A DNA stretch of 64,000 nt from an uncultured Hyphomicrobiales bacterium (GCA_903839845.1 CAIMEA010000004.1:35733-99732); one strand, 5' to 3'; counted from the first letter of the stretch, positions 9,743-18,017 are shown. Numbers and translations are program-made. Notes: generated from the letters alone by a model not told the origin.

Positions 9743-10372
9743 ATGACACTTTCCCTTTTCATCGCCACGTTGATTGCCGGTTTCGTCTATTCGGTAATCC
9801 CCGGCCCCGCCGTGCTGCTGGTGTTCTCGCTCGCCGCGCAACACGGCCGCGCCATGGGCGCGCGGTTTCTATTGGGTCACATGGCCGGCGACATTGTCTG
9901 GAGCGCGCTGGCCTTCGCCTCGATCCTCGGCGTCAGCCAGATGGGGCCGATGCTGTTTGAAATTCTCGGCGCCGGCTGCGGGCTGTATCTGATCTATCTC
10001 GGCATCAAAGCGATGACAGCGACAAGCATCGGCGAGGCGCCGGTGCTGCGCGGACATCGGCCGTACCGCGCCGGATTTCTGTTCGGGCTGACCAATCCGA
10101 AAGCCTATCCGGTGGCGGTGGCGGTGTTTACCGCCTTGATCGCGCGCTACACGCTGGAACTGTCGTGGTCGTCGCTACCACTCATGGGGCTGGCGGCGTA
10201 GATCGGCATCGTGCTCGGCTATGTCGCAACCTTGTTCTGGGCCGGGCTGCCGCTGGTGCGCCGCTTCTTCCTGACCCACGGTGTCATTGTCACGCGCGTG
10301 ATCGGCGTCACCTTCGTGCTGTTCGGCGCCAAGTCGCTGATCGACGCCGGACGTTCGTTCCAGGCGCGCTAG
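9743..10372 (+). pseudogene. LysE family amino-acid exporter interrupted by an in-frame TAG
   Basis: Starts at ATG 9743 and reads as a LysE/RhtB exporter (VYSVIPGPAVLLVFSLA; GLTNPKAYPVAV). An in-frame TAG stands at 10199-10201, after 152 codons. Reading on in the same frame gives 56 more codons of a typical C-terminal half (IGIVLGYVATLFWAGLPL; VIGVTFVLFGAKSLI) to a second TAG at 10370-10372. Total length would be about 208 residues, the normal family size. The gene is therefore broken by a single nonsense codon, by mutation or by a sequencing error. The 3' end overlaps the stop of the convergent RibD-like gene. Confidence 0.85.
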
Positions 10373-10899
10373 GCCGGAACGTAGGTCAACCTGACCACAT
10401 CTTCGCCAACACGATCGGTGGTGACCAGACGAAGCGGCGGCCGCGCGCCGGTGAAGAACGGCTTGCCGCCACCAAGAACGACGGGGTGCAGGTAGAGGCG
10501 ATACTCATCGACAAGACCAAGGGCGGTCAGGCTTCCCGCCAAGTCGGGCCCGCCCACATCGATCTCGCCCTCGCGTTCGGCCTTCAGTGCGTGGATCGCC
10601 GCTTCGACGTCATCGCCGACAAGCGTGGCATTGGGGCCAACTGACGTCAGCGAACGCGCCACCACCCACTTCGGCTTGCTCCGCCACGCCACCGCGAATT
10701 CGCGCTCAGGGGCGTCCCACTCGGGATGGTCGTCGTCCCAGTAACGCATGATCTCGTACAGGCGGCGGCCGTAGACACTGCCGGTCAGGCCGCGCACTTG
10801 CTCGATCCAGTGACGAAAAAGCGCCGGGCCCGTCGCGAACTTATCGTGGTCGACATAACCGTCCAGGGACACGTTCATTCCGTAGACAAGCTTCGCCAT
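10369..10899 (-). CDS. Dihydrofolate reductase-like / RibD C-terminal domain protein
   Basis: Soluble protein of 176 residues of the RibD C-terminal/DHFR-like fold. The N-terminus MAKLVYGMNVSLDGYVD and the C-terminal LYLHPVVLGGGKPFF are typical of the stand-alone YwjB/YyaP-type reductases. It would be an NADPH-dependent reductase of unknown substrate. Stop codon 10371-10369 overlaps the last stop of the convergent LysE pseudogene. No partner gene suggests a pathway. Confidence 0.88.
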   Translation of the reverse strand: MAKLVYGMNVSLDGYVDHDKFATGPALFRHWIEQVRGLTGSVYGRRLYEIMRYWDDDHPEWDAPEREFAVAWRSKPKWVVARSLTSVGPNATLVGDDVEAAIHALKAEREGEIDVGGPDLAGSLTALGLVDEYRLYLHPVVLGGGKPFFTGARPPLRLVTTDRVGEDVVRLTYVPA

Positions 10900-10933
10900 G
10901 CCGCATTTCGCTCCGACGCCGGGCCGACTAGCC

Positions 10934-11224
10934 CTAATTGCCCATCACTTCGTCGGCCGCGGTGATCAGGCTGTGGCCGGGGTTCTTGCCGCAATAGTCG
11001 CCGAGCTTGCTGCCGTCCGCCTTCATCTTGTCGAAGTCGACGATCGGCTTGGCGTCGGTGTCGCTGTAATAGCCTTCCAGCCACATCAGGATCAGGCCGA
11101 TGGTGGCCTTGTCGCTGGCGACGAAATCCTTGCAGGTGATGGTGGCGAGATCGAGCTGCTGGGCTTGCGCCGGCAGCGGCGTATAAAACGCGATGGCAAT
11201 GAGCAGCGCCGAAAGCTTTTTCAT
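10934..11224 (-). CDS. HdeA/HdeB-like small secreted protein
   Basis: Protein of 96 residues with a clear signal peptide (MKKLSALLIAIAFYTPLPAQA, probable cleavage near residue 21) and two cysteines (in ITCKDF and DYCGKN) spaced as in the HdeA family of acid-stress periplasmic chaperones. ATG 11224 overlaps the stop of the GNAT gene by ATGA. Expected in the periplasm with one disulfide. The assignment as HdeA-like rests on size, signal peptide, the two Cys and the DF-D..MKADG pattern. Confidence 0.75.
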   Translation of the reverse strand: MKKLSALLIAIAFYTPLPAQAQQLDLATITCKDFVASDKATIGLILMWLEGYYSDTDAKPIVDFDKMKADGSKLGDYCGKNPGHSLITAADEVMGN

Positions 11225-11757
11225 GATGCGCCTTGTTGCTGTTGGTCCGTCTCGTCGATCCAGTCCGGGCGGATCAGCCCGCTGACGCCCTCGAAGGCGC
11301 CGGAATCCAATTCGTTGACCAGCAGGCGGGCGGGGTCGACCGGCCCCGGCATTTTCACCAGGCCCTTTGGGATGCGCTTGAAGCCGGCCTTGGCGTAGAA
11401 CGGCTCGTCGCCGACCAGCACCACAAGCTTGCCGCCCTTGGCCCTGGCCTCCTGCAAGGCGCGATCGATCAACTTCGAGCCGACGCCGCGCGAGCGGAAC
11501 GGCGGCTCGACCGTCAGCGGCCCGAGCAGCAAAGCCTTCGTCTCGCCGATGCAGATCGGCGTCAGCCGGATCGACCCGACCAGCAAGGTGCCGATGCGCG
11601 CGGTGAAGGACAGGTCCAGCGTATGGCCCCTGCCCTCGCGGATGCGGAAGGCCGAGCGGGCATAGCGGCCGGGCCCGAAGGTGCGCTCGTGCAGGCGTTC
11701 GATCGCCAGCGCGTCGCCGAGGGCCTCGGGCAGGATGGTCAATTGCAGTTCGCTCAT
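11221..11757 (-). CDS. GNAT family N-acetyltransferase
   Basis: Acetyl-CoA-dependent acyltransferase of unknown substrate, about 178 residues. The GNAT core is visible: GPLTVEPPFRSRGVGSKLIDRAL is the acetyl-CoA loop (Q/RxxGxG/A as RSRGVG), followed by VVLVGDEPFYAKAGF, a pattern of YhbS-type acetyltransferases. Start ATG 11757 is chosen by alignment with that group; a GTG six codons upstream (11775) is possible and has GAG before it. The stop overlaps the HdeA-like start, so the two are probably co-transcribed. Confidence 0.87.
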   Translation of the reverse strand: MSELQLTILPEALGDALAIERLHERTFGPGRYARSAFRIREGRGHTLDLSFTARIGTLLVGSIRLTPICIGETKALLLGPLTVEPPFRSRGVGSKLIDRALQEARAKGGKLVVLVGDEPFYAKAGFKRIPKGLVKMPGPVDPARLLVNELDSGAFEGVSGLIRPDWIDETDQQQQGAS

Positions 11758-11828
11758 GGGTAAGCCGATTAGCACCTCGAACGATTCCGGTCCATCGCCG
11801 GTGGCTTTTAAGAGCTGGAGATACTAAA

Positions 11829-11894
11829 TGCCCCTCACCCGGCGCGGTCCTTTGGACCTCGCCACCCTCTCCCCGTAAACGGGGAGAAGGAAGA
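11829..11894. repeat. Intergenic palindromic repeat (CTCTCCCC-GTAAAC-GGGGAGA type)
   Basis: Contains CCTCACCCGGCGC followed by the hairpin CTCTCCCC...GGGGAGAAGG around 11867-11888. This sequence type is widely scattered between genes in Hyphomicrobiales. It sits in the gap between the divergent GNAT and glutathione-transferase genes, so it may affect either 5' region. A related but not identical hairpin occurs at 37773-37798. Confidence 0.6.
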
Positions 11895-11911
11895 GCAGCG
11901 GAGAATGCGAC

Positions 11912-12886
11912 ATGGGACTTCTCGTCGACGGCGTCTGGCAGCAGGAAGGCCTGCGCACCAAGGACGGCCATTTCATCCGGCCGACCGCGAGCTTCCGCAA
12001 CTGGGTGACGCCCGACGGCAGCGCCGGCCCCTCGGGCAAGGCCGGTTTTCCGGCCGAGGCCGGCCGCTATCACCTCTACGTCTCGCTGGCCTGTCCGTGG
12101 GCGCACCGCACCATCATCTTCCGCAAGCTCAAGAACCTCGAGAACGTCATCTCGATGTCGGTGGTGTCGCCGGACATGCTGGAGAACGGCTGGACCTTCC
12201 ACAAGGACGAGGGCTCGACCGGCGACACCATCAACGGCAAGGACAAGCTTTCCGAAATCTATGTGATGGCCGAGCCGAAATATACCGGACGCGTCAGCGT
12301 GCCGGTGCTGTGGGACAAGAAGACCAACGCGATCGTCAACAACGAGTCGCCGGAAATCATCCGCATGCTCAATTCGGCGTTCGATGCCTTCACCAACAGC
12401 CGCGCAGATTTTTATCCCGAGAATTTGCGCGGCGAGATCGACCGCATCAACGACCTCGTCTATCCGAACATCAACAACGGCGTCTATCGCACCGGCTTCG
12501 CCACCAGCCAGGCCGCCTATGAGACGGCGTTCCGCGGCGTGTTCGACACGCTTGATGAGCTGGACCAGATTCTGTCGCAGCAGCGCTATGTCGCCGGTCC
12601 CGTCATTACCGAAGCCGACTGGCGGCTGTTCTGCACGCTTATCCGTTTCGACGCGGTGTATTACGGCCACTTCAAGTGCAACTGGCGGCACATCTACGAA
12701 TATCCGCAGCTGTCGAACTATGTGCGCGACCTTTATCAGGTGCCGGGCGTGGCCGAGACGGTGAGCCTCGAACAGATCAAGCGGCATTATTATAACAGCC
12801 AGCGCCACGTGAACCCGTTCGGCATCGTGCCGGTCGGGCCGCAACTCGATTTCGCGGCGCCACATGATCGCGCGCGGTTCGGGTAG
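11912..12886 (+). CDS. Glutathione S-transferase family, glutathionyl-hydroquinone reductase type
   Basis: Protein of 324 residues of the Xi-class GST group (YqjG/Ecm4-like), which reduces glutathionyl-hydroquinones with glutathione. The catalytic Cys61 lies in the class signature SLACPWAHR. The GSH-binding NNESPEII and the C-terminal helical domain with DAVYYGHFKCN are also present. GGAG stands eight bases before ATG 11912. The cytoplasmic enzyme stands alone between divergent and convergent neighbours, so its in vivo quinone substrate cannot be read from context. Confidence 0.93.
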   Translation: MGLLVDGVWQQEGLRTKDGHFIRPTASFRNWVTPDGSAGPSGKAGFPAEAGRYHLYVSLACPWAHRTIIFRKLKNLENVISMSVVSPDMLENGWTFHKDEGSTGDTINGKDKLSEIYVMAEPKYTGRVSVPVLWDKKTNAIVNNESPEIIRMLNSAFDAFTNSRADFYPENLRGEIDRINDLVYPNINNGVYRTGFATSQAAYETAFRGVFDTLDELDQILSQQRYVAGPVITEADWRLFCTLIRFDAVYYGHFKCNWRHIYEYPQLSNYVRDLYQVPGVAETVSLEQIKRHYYNSQRHVNPFGIVPVGPQLDFAAPHDRARFG

Positions 12887-12910
12887 GCGCGCGCCGGCGA
12901 ACCCGCGCCA

Positions 12911-13570
12911 CTAGTGAACGAACTGGCCCTTGGCCATCATCAGATGATGCGGCTGGTGATGGCCGCCCTGCACCATGATGCCAATGAAGCCGAGCGCCTT
13001 GAGCTTGGCGAGCGGCACGGCATCGTTCGCCATGACGATCAGCGTGACGCCGTCGGGCATGTCGGCGGTGCCGGCTTTCCAGCCGAGACTTTCAAGTTCG
13101 TGCACATGGGCGGGAACCATGCGCTTGATGGCGTCGCGGGTGCGGCCTTCGCCGGTGATCGCGATCTCGATGCTGGTATCGGTCATCCGTTCGGTGACGG
13201 CGGCATGCAACGTCACTTCGTTCATATCGATGAGATGCTCGCGTAATGCGCCGATGTTGACCTTGGACCAGTCGGTTGCCGGGTCGGCTTCGAGAATCTG
13301 CACGACTTCCTGGATGGCGCCGAAGGCGTCCTGTCCCGGGCTCACCGGAAACCGGCCGGCATGATGAGCCTGAACATCGACAGGCGAGCCGCCGTGCGGG
13401 CCAACAATCGGGCCGCCTTGTCGCGTGCCATTTTGCCTTCCCTGCGTCATCTGCCGATGCATCTCTGCCATGGTGTCGCTCATGTCCGCCGGCATCTGGG
13501 CAAAGGCGTAAACCGTAGTGCCGACAATCGCTAAACCCGCGAGCATGGTCTTCCAGGGGAATTTCGACAT
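12911..13570 (-). CDS. Secreted or membrane-anchored His-rich protein of unknown function
   Basis: Protein of 219 residues. An N-terminal hydrophobic segment (about 8-24, ending AFAQ) looks like a signal peptide or anchor. A Met/Gln-rich stretch follows, then a compact domain with paired helices and strands, and a His-rich tail (GGHHQPHHLMM). His and Met richness suggests metal contact, but no recognised metal site is visible. AAGGAG precedes ATG 13570; a longer upstream extension of the frame is rejected. A perfect TGAT-N4-ATCA palindrome at 13631-13644 lies about 67 bases upstream. Its promoter is therefore probably controlled by an FNR/DNR-type regulator such as the neighbour gene product. 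Confidence 0.75.
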   Translation of the reverse strand: MSKFPWKTMLAGLAIVGTTVYAFAQMPADMSDTMAEMHRQMTQGRQNGTRQGGPIVGPHGGSPVDVQAHHAGRFPVSPGQDAFGAIQEVVQILEADPATDWSKVNIGALREHLIDMNEVTLHAAVTERMTDTSIEIAITGEGRTRDAIKRMVPAHVHELESLGWKAGTADMPDGVTLIVMANDAVPLAKLKALGFIGIMVQGGHHQPHHLMMAKGQFVH

Positions 13571-13630
13571 GATTTCGCTCCTTCGCATAATACCTTGCTG
13601 ACCTGTTAGCCGATCGCCGGCAAGGCTTCT

Positions 13631-13644
13631 ATGATCCGGATCAT
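13631..13644. promoter_or_regulatory. FNR/DNR-type operator palindrome
   Basis: ATGATCCGGATCAT is a perfect palindrome and matches the core of FNR/FixK/DNR sites (TGAT-N4-ATCA). It overlaps the stop codon of the Crp/Fnr gene (13641-13643). Its centre is about 67 bases before the start of the secreted His-rich gene, a plausible position for class II activation if transcription begins near 13596. Which regulator binds is inferred from adjacency. Confidence 0.65.
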
Positions 13645-14246
13645 ACCTTGCGCCCGCGCAAAAGCGTGATCCTGCCACGGCCGCGCCGGATTTCGCCGCT
13701 GCGCGAAAGCGCACCCAGCGTGCGGTAGAGCGCCTCGTGGGTCAGGCCCAGTTCGCCGGCGAGGTCCTTCAACGTACCGCGCAGTGTCACAGCGCCAGCT
13801 TCGGCGTTGACGGCGAGATAATGTCGAACGCGGTCGCGCGCCGAGCGGATATTGCGCTGCTCGATGCGCGTGCGCAGGCCCATCACCTGCCGCGCCAACG
13901 TCGCCGTGAAGGCCTGCGCCGCCTTGCGATCCTTGCCGAAGGCGGCGAGCAGCGCGGGCTTCGGGTAGGCGCGCAAGGTCGCGGCGGTCGAGGCAATGGC
14001 GTCGCAATGATAGGCATCCGAATAGAGCGAGGCTTCAGCCAACGTCTCGCCGGGGCCGGCGACATGGAGAACGACCTCGCGCCCGGCACGATCGACGCGC
14101 GACAACCGCACGCGGCCGGCGGTGACTTCAAAAAAACTCACCGGCCTGTCGCCCTGCCGGAACAAGGTTTCGCCGGCCTTCAGTCTGCGGTCCGTGGCCC
14201 GGGCGCGCACCGACGCCGGGAGCCAGTCGTGGTTGGGCATTTCCAT
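13641..14246 (-). CDS. Crp/Fnr family transcriptional regulator
   Basis: Regulator of 201 residues: an N-terminal cyclic-nucleotide-binding-like beta barrel (about 15-110, with GETLFRQGD and HVAGPGETLAEASLY), a dimer helix, and a C-terminal winged HTH (about 155-192, LKDLAGELGLTHEALYRTL). Only one cysteine (Cys81) is present, so it lacks the Fe-S cluster ligands of true FNR; it resembles DNR/NnrR or other non-cluster members. GGAG stands just before ATG 14246. It lies directly upstream of, and probably controls, the secreted His-rich protein through the palindrome at its own 3' end. Confidence 0.9.
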   Translation of the reverse strand: MEMPNHDWLPASVRARATDRRLKAGETLFRQGDRPVSFFEVTAGRVRLSRVDRAGREVVLHVAGPGETLAEASLYSDAYHCDAIASTAATLRAYPKPALLAAFGKDRKAAQAFTATLARQVMGLRTRIEQRNIRSARDRVRHYLAVNAEAGAVTLRGTLKDLAGELGLTHEALYRTLGALSRSGEIRRGRGRITLLRGRKV

Positions 14247-14840
14247 GTGTCTCCGCTCGCGCGACAAGACTAGCACGCGCGCGCCATCGCCCGTGTTGTT
14301 TGCGGCCCCGGGCAAGCCAACGCCTGATTTCCTTGCCCTCAAAAATATCGAGGGTGTGGCGCGCCAAAGGGCGCTCCATTATTTCCGTGTGTGAGCATCT
14401 CTTTGCGGAGATGCCCGCGCCTCTCGGCGCGCCACGGCGGCGTCTTCCGGCAGCCGGGCCGCGCTTCTGGTGGCTTTTTGCCTTTCCTCGCTCCTTGAAC
14501 AACCGACCCCTTGCGGAGCATCGGCCGTTCTTGGCTCTCGGAAAAACAAGAGCACGCGCCATCAGCGAGCTCCTCGCGGCAGGTCCTATTGCCTGCGGGC
14601 GGGGCCCCGGCACCGCCCGAGCGCATGGAGTGCGTTACTCCCTGCCCGCGGGCGCCGCGCCCTGCTCCACCATCCTGACGCCTCATGACAGCGCCCTCGA
14701 TAAGCAGGACGATTTGGGTATATATTCAGTAGGAACTAATGTCAAGCGACTTGAAGGTGCCCGGGCCCGGTTGAGTTGGATCAATGCGACTGCGCCGTCA
14801 GCCGGTAACTTTCTTCCAACATCATCGAAGGGGATATTCC
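14247..14840. other. 594-base non-coding stretch with consecutive hairpins
   Basis: No convincing gene on either strand. Frames that stay open here have Arg/Pro/Gly-rich, GC-driven content. Between about 14385 and 14695 there are several compact stems: GCATCTC-tttgcg-GAGATGC (14395-14414), CGGCAGG...CCTGCGGG (about 14577-14600), GGAGTgcgttACTCC (about 14628-14642) and GCCCGCGGGC (about 14644-14653). After 14700 the sequence becomes AT-richer (GGGTATATATTC near 14717), likely the promoter region of the anion transporter. It could hold a structured RNA or a degraded repeat; I do not recognise an RNA family. Confidence 0.5.
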
Positions 14841-16340
14841 ATGGCTGGTGATTCGAGCGGGTCGGCGGCGCTTCCGGACGCCAAAGCAGCCGGCATCGAC
14901 TGGTGGCGGATCATCATGCCGATCGCTGTGGCGATCGTCATCGCACTGATTCCCGCCCCCGCCGGCCTCGGCCAGCACGCTTGGTATTATTTTGCTCTGT
15001 TCGCTGGGGTCGTCGCAGCACTGGTTCTGGAGCCTTTGCCCTCGACCGCCGTGGGATTCATCGCAATTACGCTGACGGCCGTACTGTCGCGCTGGACGCT
15101 ATTCAGCAACGCTGAACTCGCCAAACCGGGATTTAACGTGGCGAGCGAAACCGTCAAATGGGCCTTCTCCGGCTTCGCCAGCAATACGGTCTGGCTGGTC
15201 GGCGGCGCCTTTATGCTGGCGCTCGGCTATCAAAAAACCGGTCTCGGACGTCGCATTGCATTGCTATTGGTGCGGGCCCTCGGAAAAAACTCGTTGTCGC
15301 TCGGCTACGCCGCAACCGTTGCCGATACCATCCTCGCCCCGTTCACCCCCTCGAATACGGCACGCAGTGCCGGGACCATGTTCCCGGTCATGATCAATCT
15401 GCCGCCGATTTACGATTCAAAGCCAAACGATCCGTCGGCCCACAAGATCGGCGGATATATCCTCTGGGTAACCTTCGCGGCGAGTTGCATCACGAGTTCG
15501 CTGTTTATGACCGCATGCGCTCCTAACTTCCTGGCGCTCGATTTTATCCGCAAGATCGCACACGTCGAAATAAGCTATAAGCAATGGTTTCTCGCAGCAG
15601 CGCCTTTCGCCGTGCCGCTACTGCTCGCATTGCCGGTGATTGCTTATTTTGTCGTTCCGCCAACCGTCAAGAAAAGTCCCGAGATTCCGGCATGGGCAGC
15701 ACGCCAATTGCATGAAATGGGATCGCTGTCGCGCGGCGAGATTATCCTCACCGTGCTTGTAGTAGCGGCGATCCTGCTGTGGGTATTCGGCGGCGATCTC
15801 GTCGACGCCGCAGTTGTCGCATTCATGGTGGTGTCGATGATGCTGATCTGCCGCGTCGTCACCTGGGAGGACATGGCGAAAAATCATTCGGCCTGGACCA
15901 CGATCACACTGCTGGCGACGCTGGTCGCCATGGCCGATGGTCTGGCGCGCACCGGCTTCATCAAATGGTTTGCCACATTTGTCGCCGGGCATATCTCCGG
16001 CTACCCGCCGATGGCGATCATCGTCATTCTCATCTCTGTCTATTTCTTCTCTCACTACTTCTTCTCAAGCCTGACGGCACACACGACCGCGATGATGCCT
16101 ATCATGCTCGGCGTTGGCATGGGTATTCAGGGCTTGCCGCCCGAGAAGCTCGCCATGGGGCTGGCCATGACGACCGGCATTATGGGCGTGATCTCGCCTT
16201 ATGCGACGGGCGCCGCGCTGCCTTATTACAATAGCGGCTATTTCACATCGGCCGAGTTCTGGCGCAATGGTACGATCTTCGGGCTAATTTTTCTATTCGC
16301 CCTGTTGGCGATTGGGGTGCCGATGCTCGGCGTACTGTAA
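14841..16340 (+). CDS. DASS family anion:sodium symporter (SLC13 / CitT type)
   Basis: Inner-membrane carrier of 499 residues with about 12 hydrophobic segments. The SNT-type motifs of the family are visible: APFTPSNTARSAGTMFP in the first half and GVISPYATGAALPYYNSGYF in the second. It probably imports di- or tricarboxylates or related anions; the substrate is not decidable. AAGGGGA precedes ATG 14841. It stands alone, without metabolic partners in the same transcript. Confidence 0.93.
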   Translation: MAGDSSGSAALPDAKAAGIDWWRIIMPIAVAIVIALIPAPAGLGQHAWYYFALFAGVVAALVLEPLPSTAVGFIAITLTAVLSRWTLFSNAELAKPGFNVASETVKWAFSGFASNTVWLVGGAFMLALGYQKTGLGRRIALLLVRALGKNSLSLGYAATVADTILAPFTPSNTARSAGTMFPVMINLPPIYDSKPNDPSAHKIGGYILWVTFAASCITSSLFMTACAPNFLALDFIRKIAHVEISYKQWFLAAAPFAVPLLLALPVIAYFVVPPTVKKSPEIPAWAARQLHEMGSLSRGEIILTVLVVAAILLWVFGGDLVDAAVVAFMVVSMMLICRVVTWEDMAKNHSAWTTITLLATLVAMADGLARTGFIKWFATFVAGHISGYPPMAIIVILISVYFFSHYFFSSLTAHTTAMMPIMLGVGMGIQGLPPEKLAMGLAMTTGIMGVISPYATGAALPYYNSGYFTSAEFWRNGTIFGLIFLFALLAIGVPMLGVL

Positions 16341-16404
16341 CGCAACTCGATCTCCGTCACGGCGGCACACGTTGGGCAATCTAGCCCTCCGGCTGCCTTG
16401 ATCC

Positions 16405-16887
16405 TCACCACACCTCGCTCAACGCCACGCCGCTGAACACTTCGGCGATGCGCGCCCGCGTGGCGCGGCCGGTGTCTTCCGGCAACGCGTCGATGGCGAA
16501 AAATCCATGGTCGATGATCTCGTGATCCGGGATGGGCGCGGCGTCCTGCGCAAAGTCGCGCACGATGAACAGCGCAACGTGATCGCGGCGCGAGACGCGA
16601 TGATTGAAAAACACGCCGTGCAGCACCGCCTCGCCGGTCAGGCGGATATTGCCCTCTTCCATCAGTTCGCGGGCGAGCGCCGTGCGCAATGTCTCGCCGG
16701 TTTCGACGCCGCCGCCGGGCAGATGCCAGCCGGCGACGTAGGAGTGCTTAATCAGGAACACCCGGCTCTGGCCGTCGATCACCATGCCGAAGGCGCCCAG
16801 GGTCGCGCCACGGGCGAAGCGCCAGTAGAAATGGAACCCGCGCCTGATCAGCGGCTCGAATTTGCGGCGCAGGCGGTGCAAGGTCAT
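16405..16887 (-). CDS. Nudix hydrolase
   Basis: Protein of 160 residues with a complete Nudix box (GGGVETGETLRTALARELMEEG, about residues 60-81). The N-terminal segment RRGFHFYWRFARGATLGAFGMVID is typical of a Nudix group found in alphaproteobacteria. Nucleotide-like substrate unknown. ATG 16887 is preceded by AGGAC; the frame continues upstream into the mbfA promoter region but without a suitable start. Divergent from mbfA. Confidence 0.88.
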   Translation of the reverse strand: MTLHRLRRKFEPLIRRGFHFYWRFARGATLGAFGMVIDGQSRVFLIKHSYVAGWHLPGGGVETGETLRTALARELMEEGNIRLTGEAVLHGVFFNHRVSRRDHVALFIVRDFAQDAAPIPDHEIIDHGFFAIDALPEDTGRATRARIAEVFSGVALSEVW

Positions 16888-16976
16888 GGACGTCCTTTGG
16901 CTTGGAGCCCGGCTATAGCCGGCGGACGAGGCGCTTCGCAATCTGTGCAAAAGGGTGCGCCGCGCCTCTTTATCGA

Positions 16977-16991
16977 TTAGAATAATTCCAA
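16977..16991. promoter_or_regulatory. ICE-like Irr-binding motif upstream of mbfA
   Basis: TTAGAATAATTCCAA resembles the iron control element (TTTAGAA...TTCTAAA type) bound by the haem-responsive regulator Irr in Bradyrhizobium and relatives. It lies about 48 bases before the mbfA start and is followed by AATATAG, a possible -10. The site would let Irr repress mbfA under iron limitation, as is established for mbfA in Bradyrhizobium japonicum. One base of the dyad is imperfect. Confidence 0.65.
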
Positions 16992-17038
16992 TATAGCAAA
17001 CCTGTGTCCTGATACCGGCGAGCCAGAGGCGACCTCCC

Positions 17039-17998
17039 TTGAAAAATTTTTCCGACCTGACCGAACAGGAAGTGCTGGCGCTGGCCATCACCAATGAAGA
17101 AGAGGACAGCCGCATCTATCGCGGCTTCGCCGAGGGCCTGCGCGAGCAGTTCCCCTCCTCCGCCAAGGTGTTCGACGAAATGGCCGAGGAGGAGGTGCAC
17201 CACCGCACTTTGCTCTACGACATGTACCGCTCGAAGTTCGGCGACTACCTGCCGCTGATCCGCCGCCAGGACGTCAAGGGCTTCATCCAGGCCAAGAAGC
17301 CCTTGTGGCTGATGCGCCCGCTCGGTCTCGACGAGGTGCGCAAATTCGCCGAGGACATGGAGTTCGAGGCCGAGCGCTATTACCGCAAGGCGGCGGCGAA
17401 TGCGCGCGACGCCTCGGTGCGGCAGTTGCTGATCGAACTGGCCGAAGCGGAAGCCGGCCACGAGAGCCTGGCGCATAAATTGTCCGAGACCATTCTCACG
17501 CCGGGCGCGCGCGAGATGGAGGACGAGACGGCGCGGCGCGCCTTCCTGCTGCAATATGTGCAGCCCGGCCTGGTCGGCCTGATGGACGGTTCGGTGTCGA
17601 CTTTGGCGCCGTTGTTCGCGGCGGCCTTTGCCACGCATCAGCCGTGGGAGACGTTTCTCGTCGGTCTGGCGGCAAGCGTCGGCGCCGGTATTTCGATGGG
17701 TTTTGCCGAAGCCCTGTCGGACGACGGTTCGCTGACCGGCCGCGGCACGCCGTGGCTGCGCGGCACGGTCTGCGGCATGATGACTGTGATCGGCGGCCTG
17801 GGGCACACATTGCCCTATCTCATTCCCGATTTCTGGACCGCGACCGTGGTCGCGGCGATCGTCGTAGTCGTCGAGCTCGGCATCATTTCGTGGATACGCT
17901 ACCGTTTCATGGACACGCCGTTCCTGCAGGCGACGTTCCAGATCGCCTTCGGCGGCGCGCTGGTGTTCATCGCCGGGATATTGATCGGGAGTTCGTGA
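17039..17998 (+). CDS. mbfA: MbfA: ferritin-like / VIT1 membrane iron exporter
   Basis: Protein of 319 residues. The N-terminal half (about 1-150) is a ferritin-like four-helix domain with acidic/His ligands (NEEEDSRIY, EMAEEEVHH, EFEAERYY, EAEAGHE). The C-terminal half has about five membrane helices of the CCC1/VIT1 type (GLVGLMDGSVSTLAPLFAAA; SMGFAEALSDDG). In Bradyrhizobium and Agrobacterium such proteins export iron and protect against iron-peroxide stress. The start is read as TTG 17039, the only initiator in the right place. An Irr-type motif lies just upstream. The gene is cytoplasm-facing at its N-terminus and membrane-bound. Confidence 0.92.
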   Translation: MKNFSDLTEQEVLALAITNEEEDSRIYRGFAEGLREQFPSSAKVFDEMAEEEVHHRTLLYDMYRSKFGDYLPLIRRQDVKGFIQAKKPLWLMRPLGLDEVRKFAEDMEFEAERYYRKAAANARDASVRQLLIELAEAEAGHESLAHKLSETILTPGAREMEDETARRAFLLQYVQPGLVGLMDGSVSTLAPLFAAAFATHQPWETFLVGLAASVGAGISMGFAEALSDDGSLTGRGTPWLRGTVCGMMTVIGGLGHTLPYLIPDFWTATVVAAIVVVVELGIISWIRYRFMDTPFLQATFQIAFGGALVFIAGILIGSS

Positions 17999-18017
17999 CG
18001 CGCTACGCGCGTTGAAC

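Noticed and set aside
10199..10201. Amber codon read as pyrrolysine or by programmed read-through
   Set aside because: No Pyl system is expected in this group, and the codon lies in an ordinary exporter at no functional site; a nonsense mutation or read error is simpler.
14128..14613. Minus-strand frame of 161 codons in the gap before the anion transporter
   Set aside because: Arg/Gly/Ala-rich product without a domain or SD; it partly overlaps the Crp/Fnr 5' end in another frame.
14390..14700. RNase P RNA, tmRNA, 4.5S or 6S RNA in the hairpin-rich gap
   Set aside because: None of the conserved core sequences of RNase P, tmRNA or the SRP RNA is visible, and I could not align a 6S fold with confidence.
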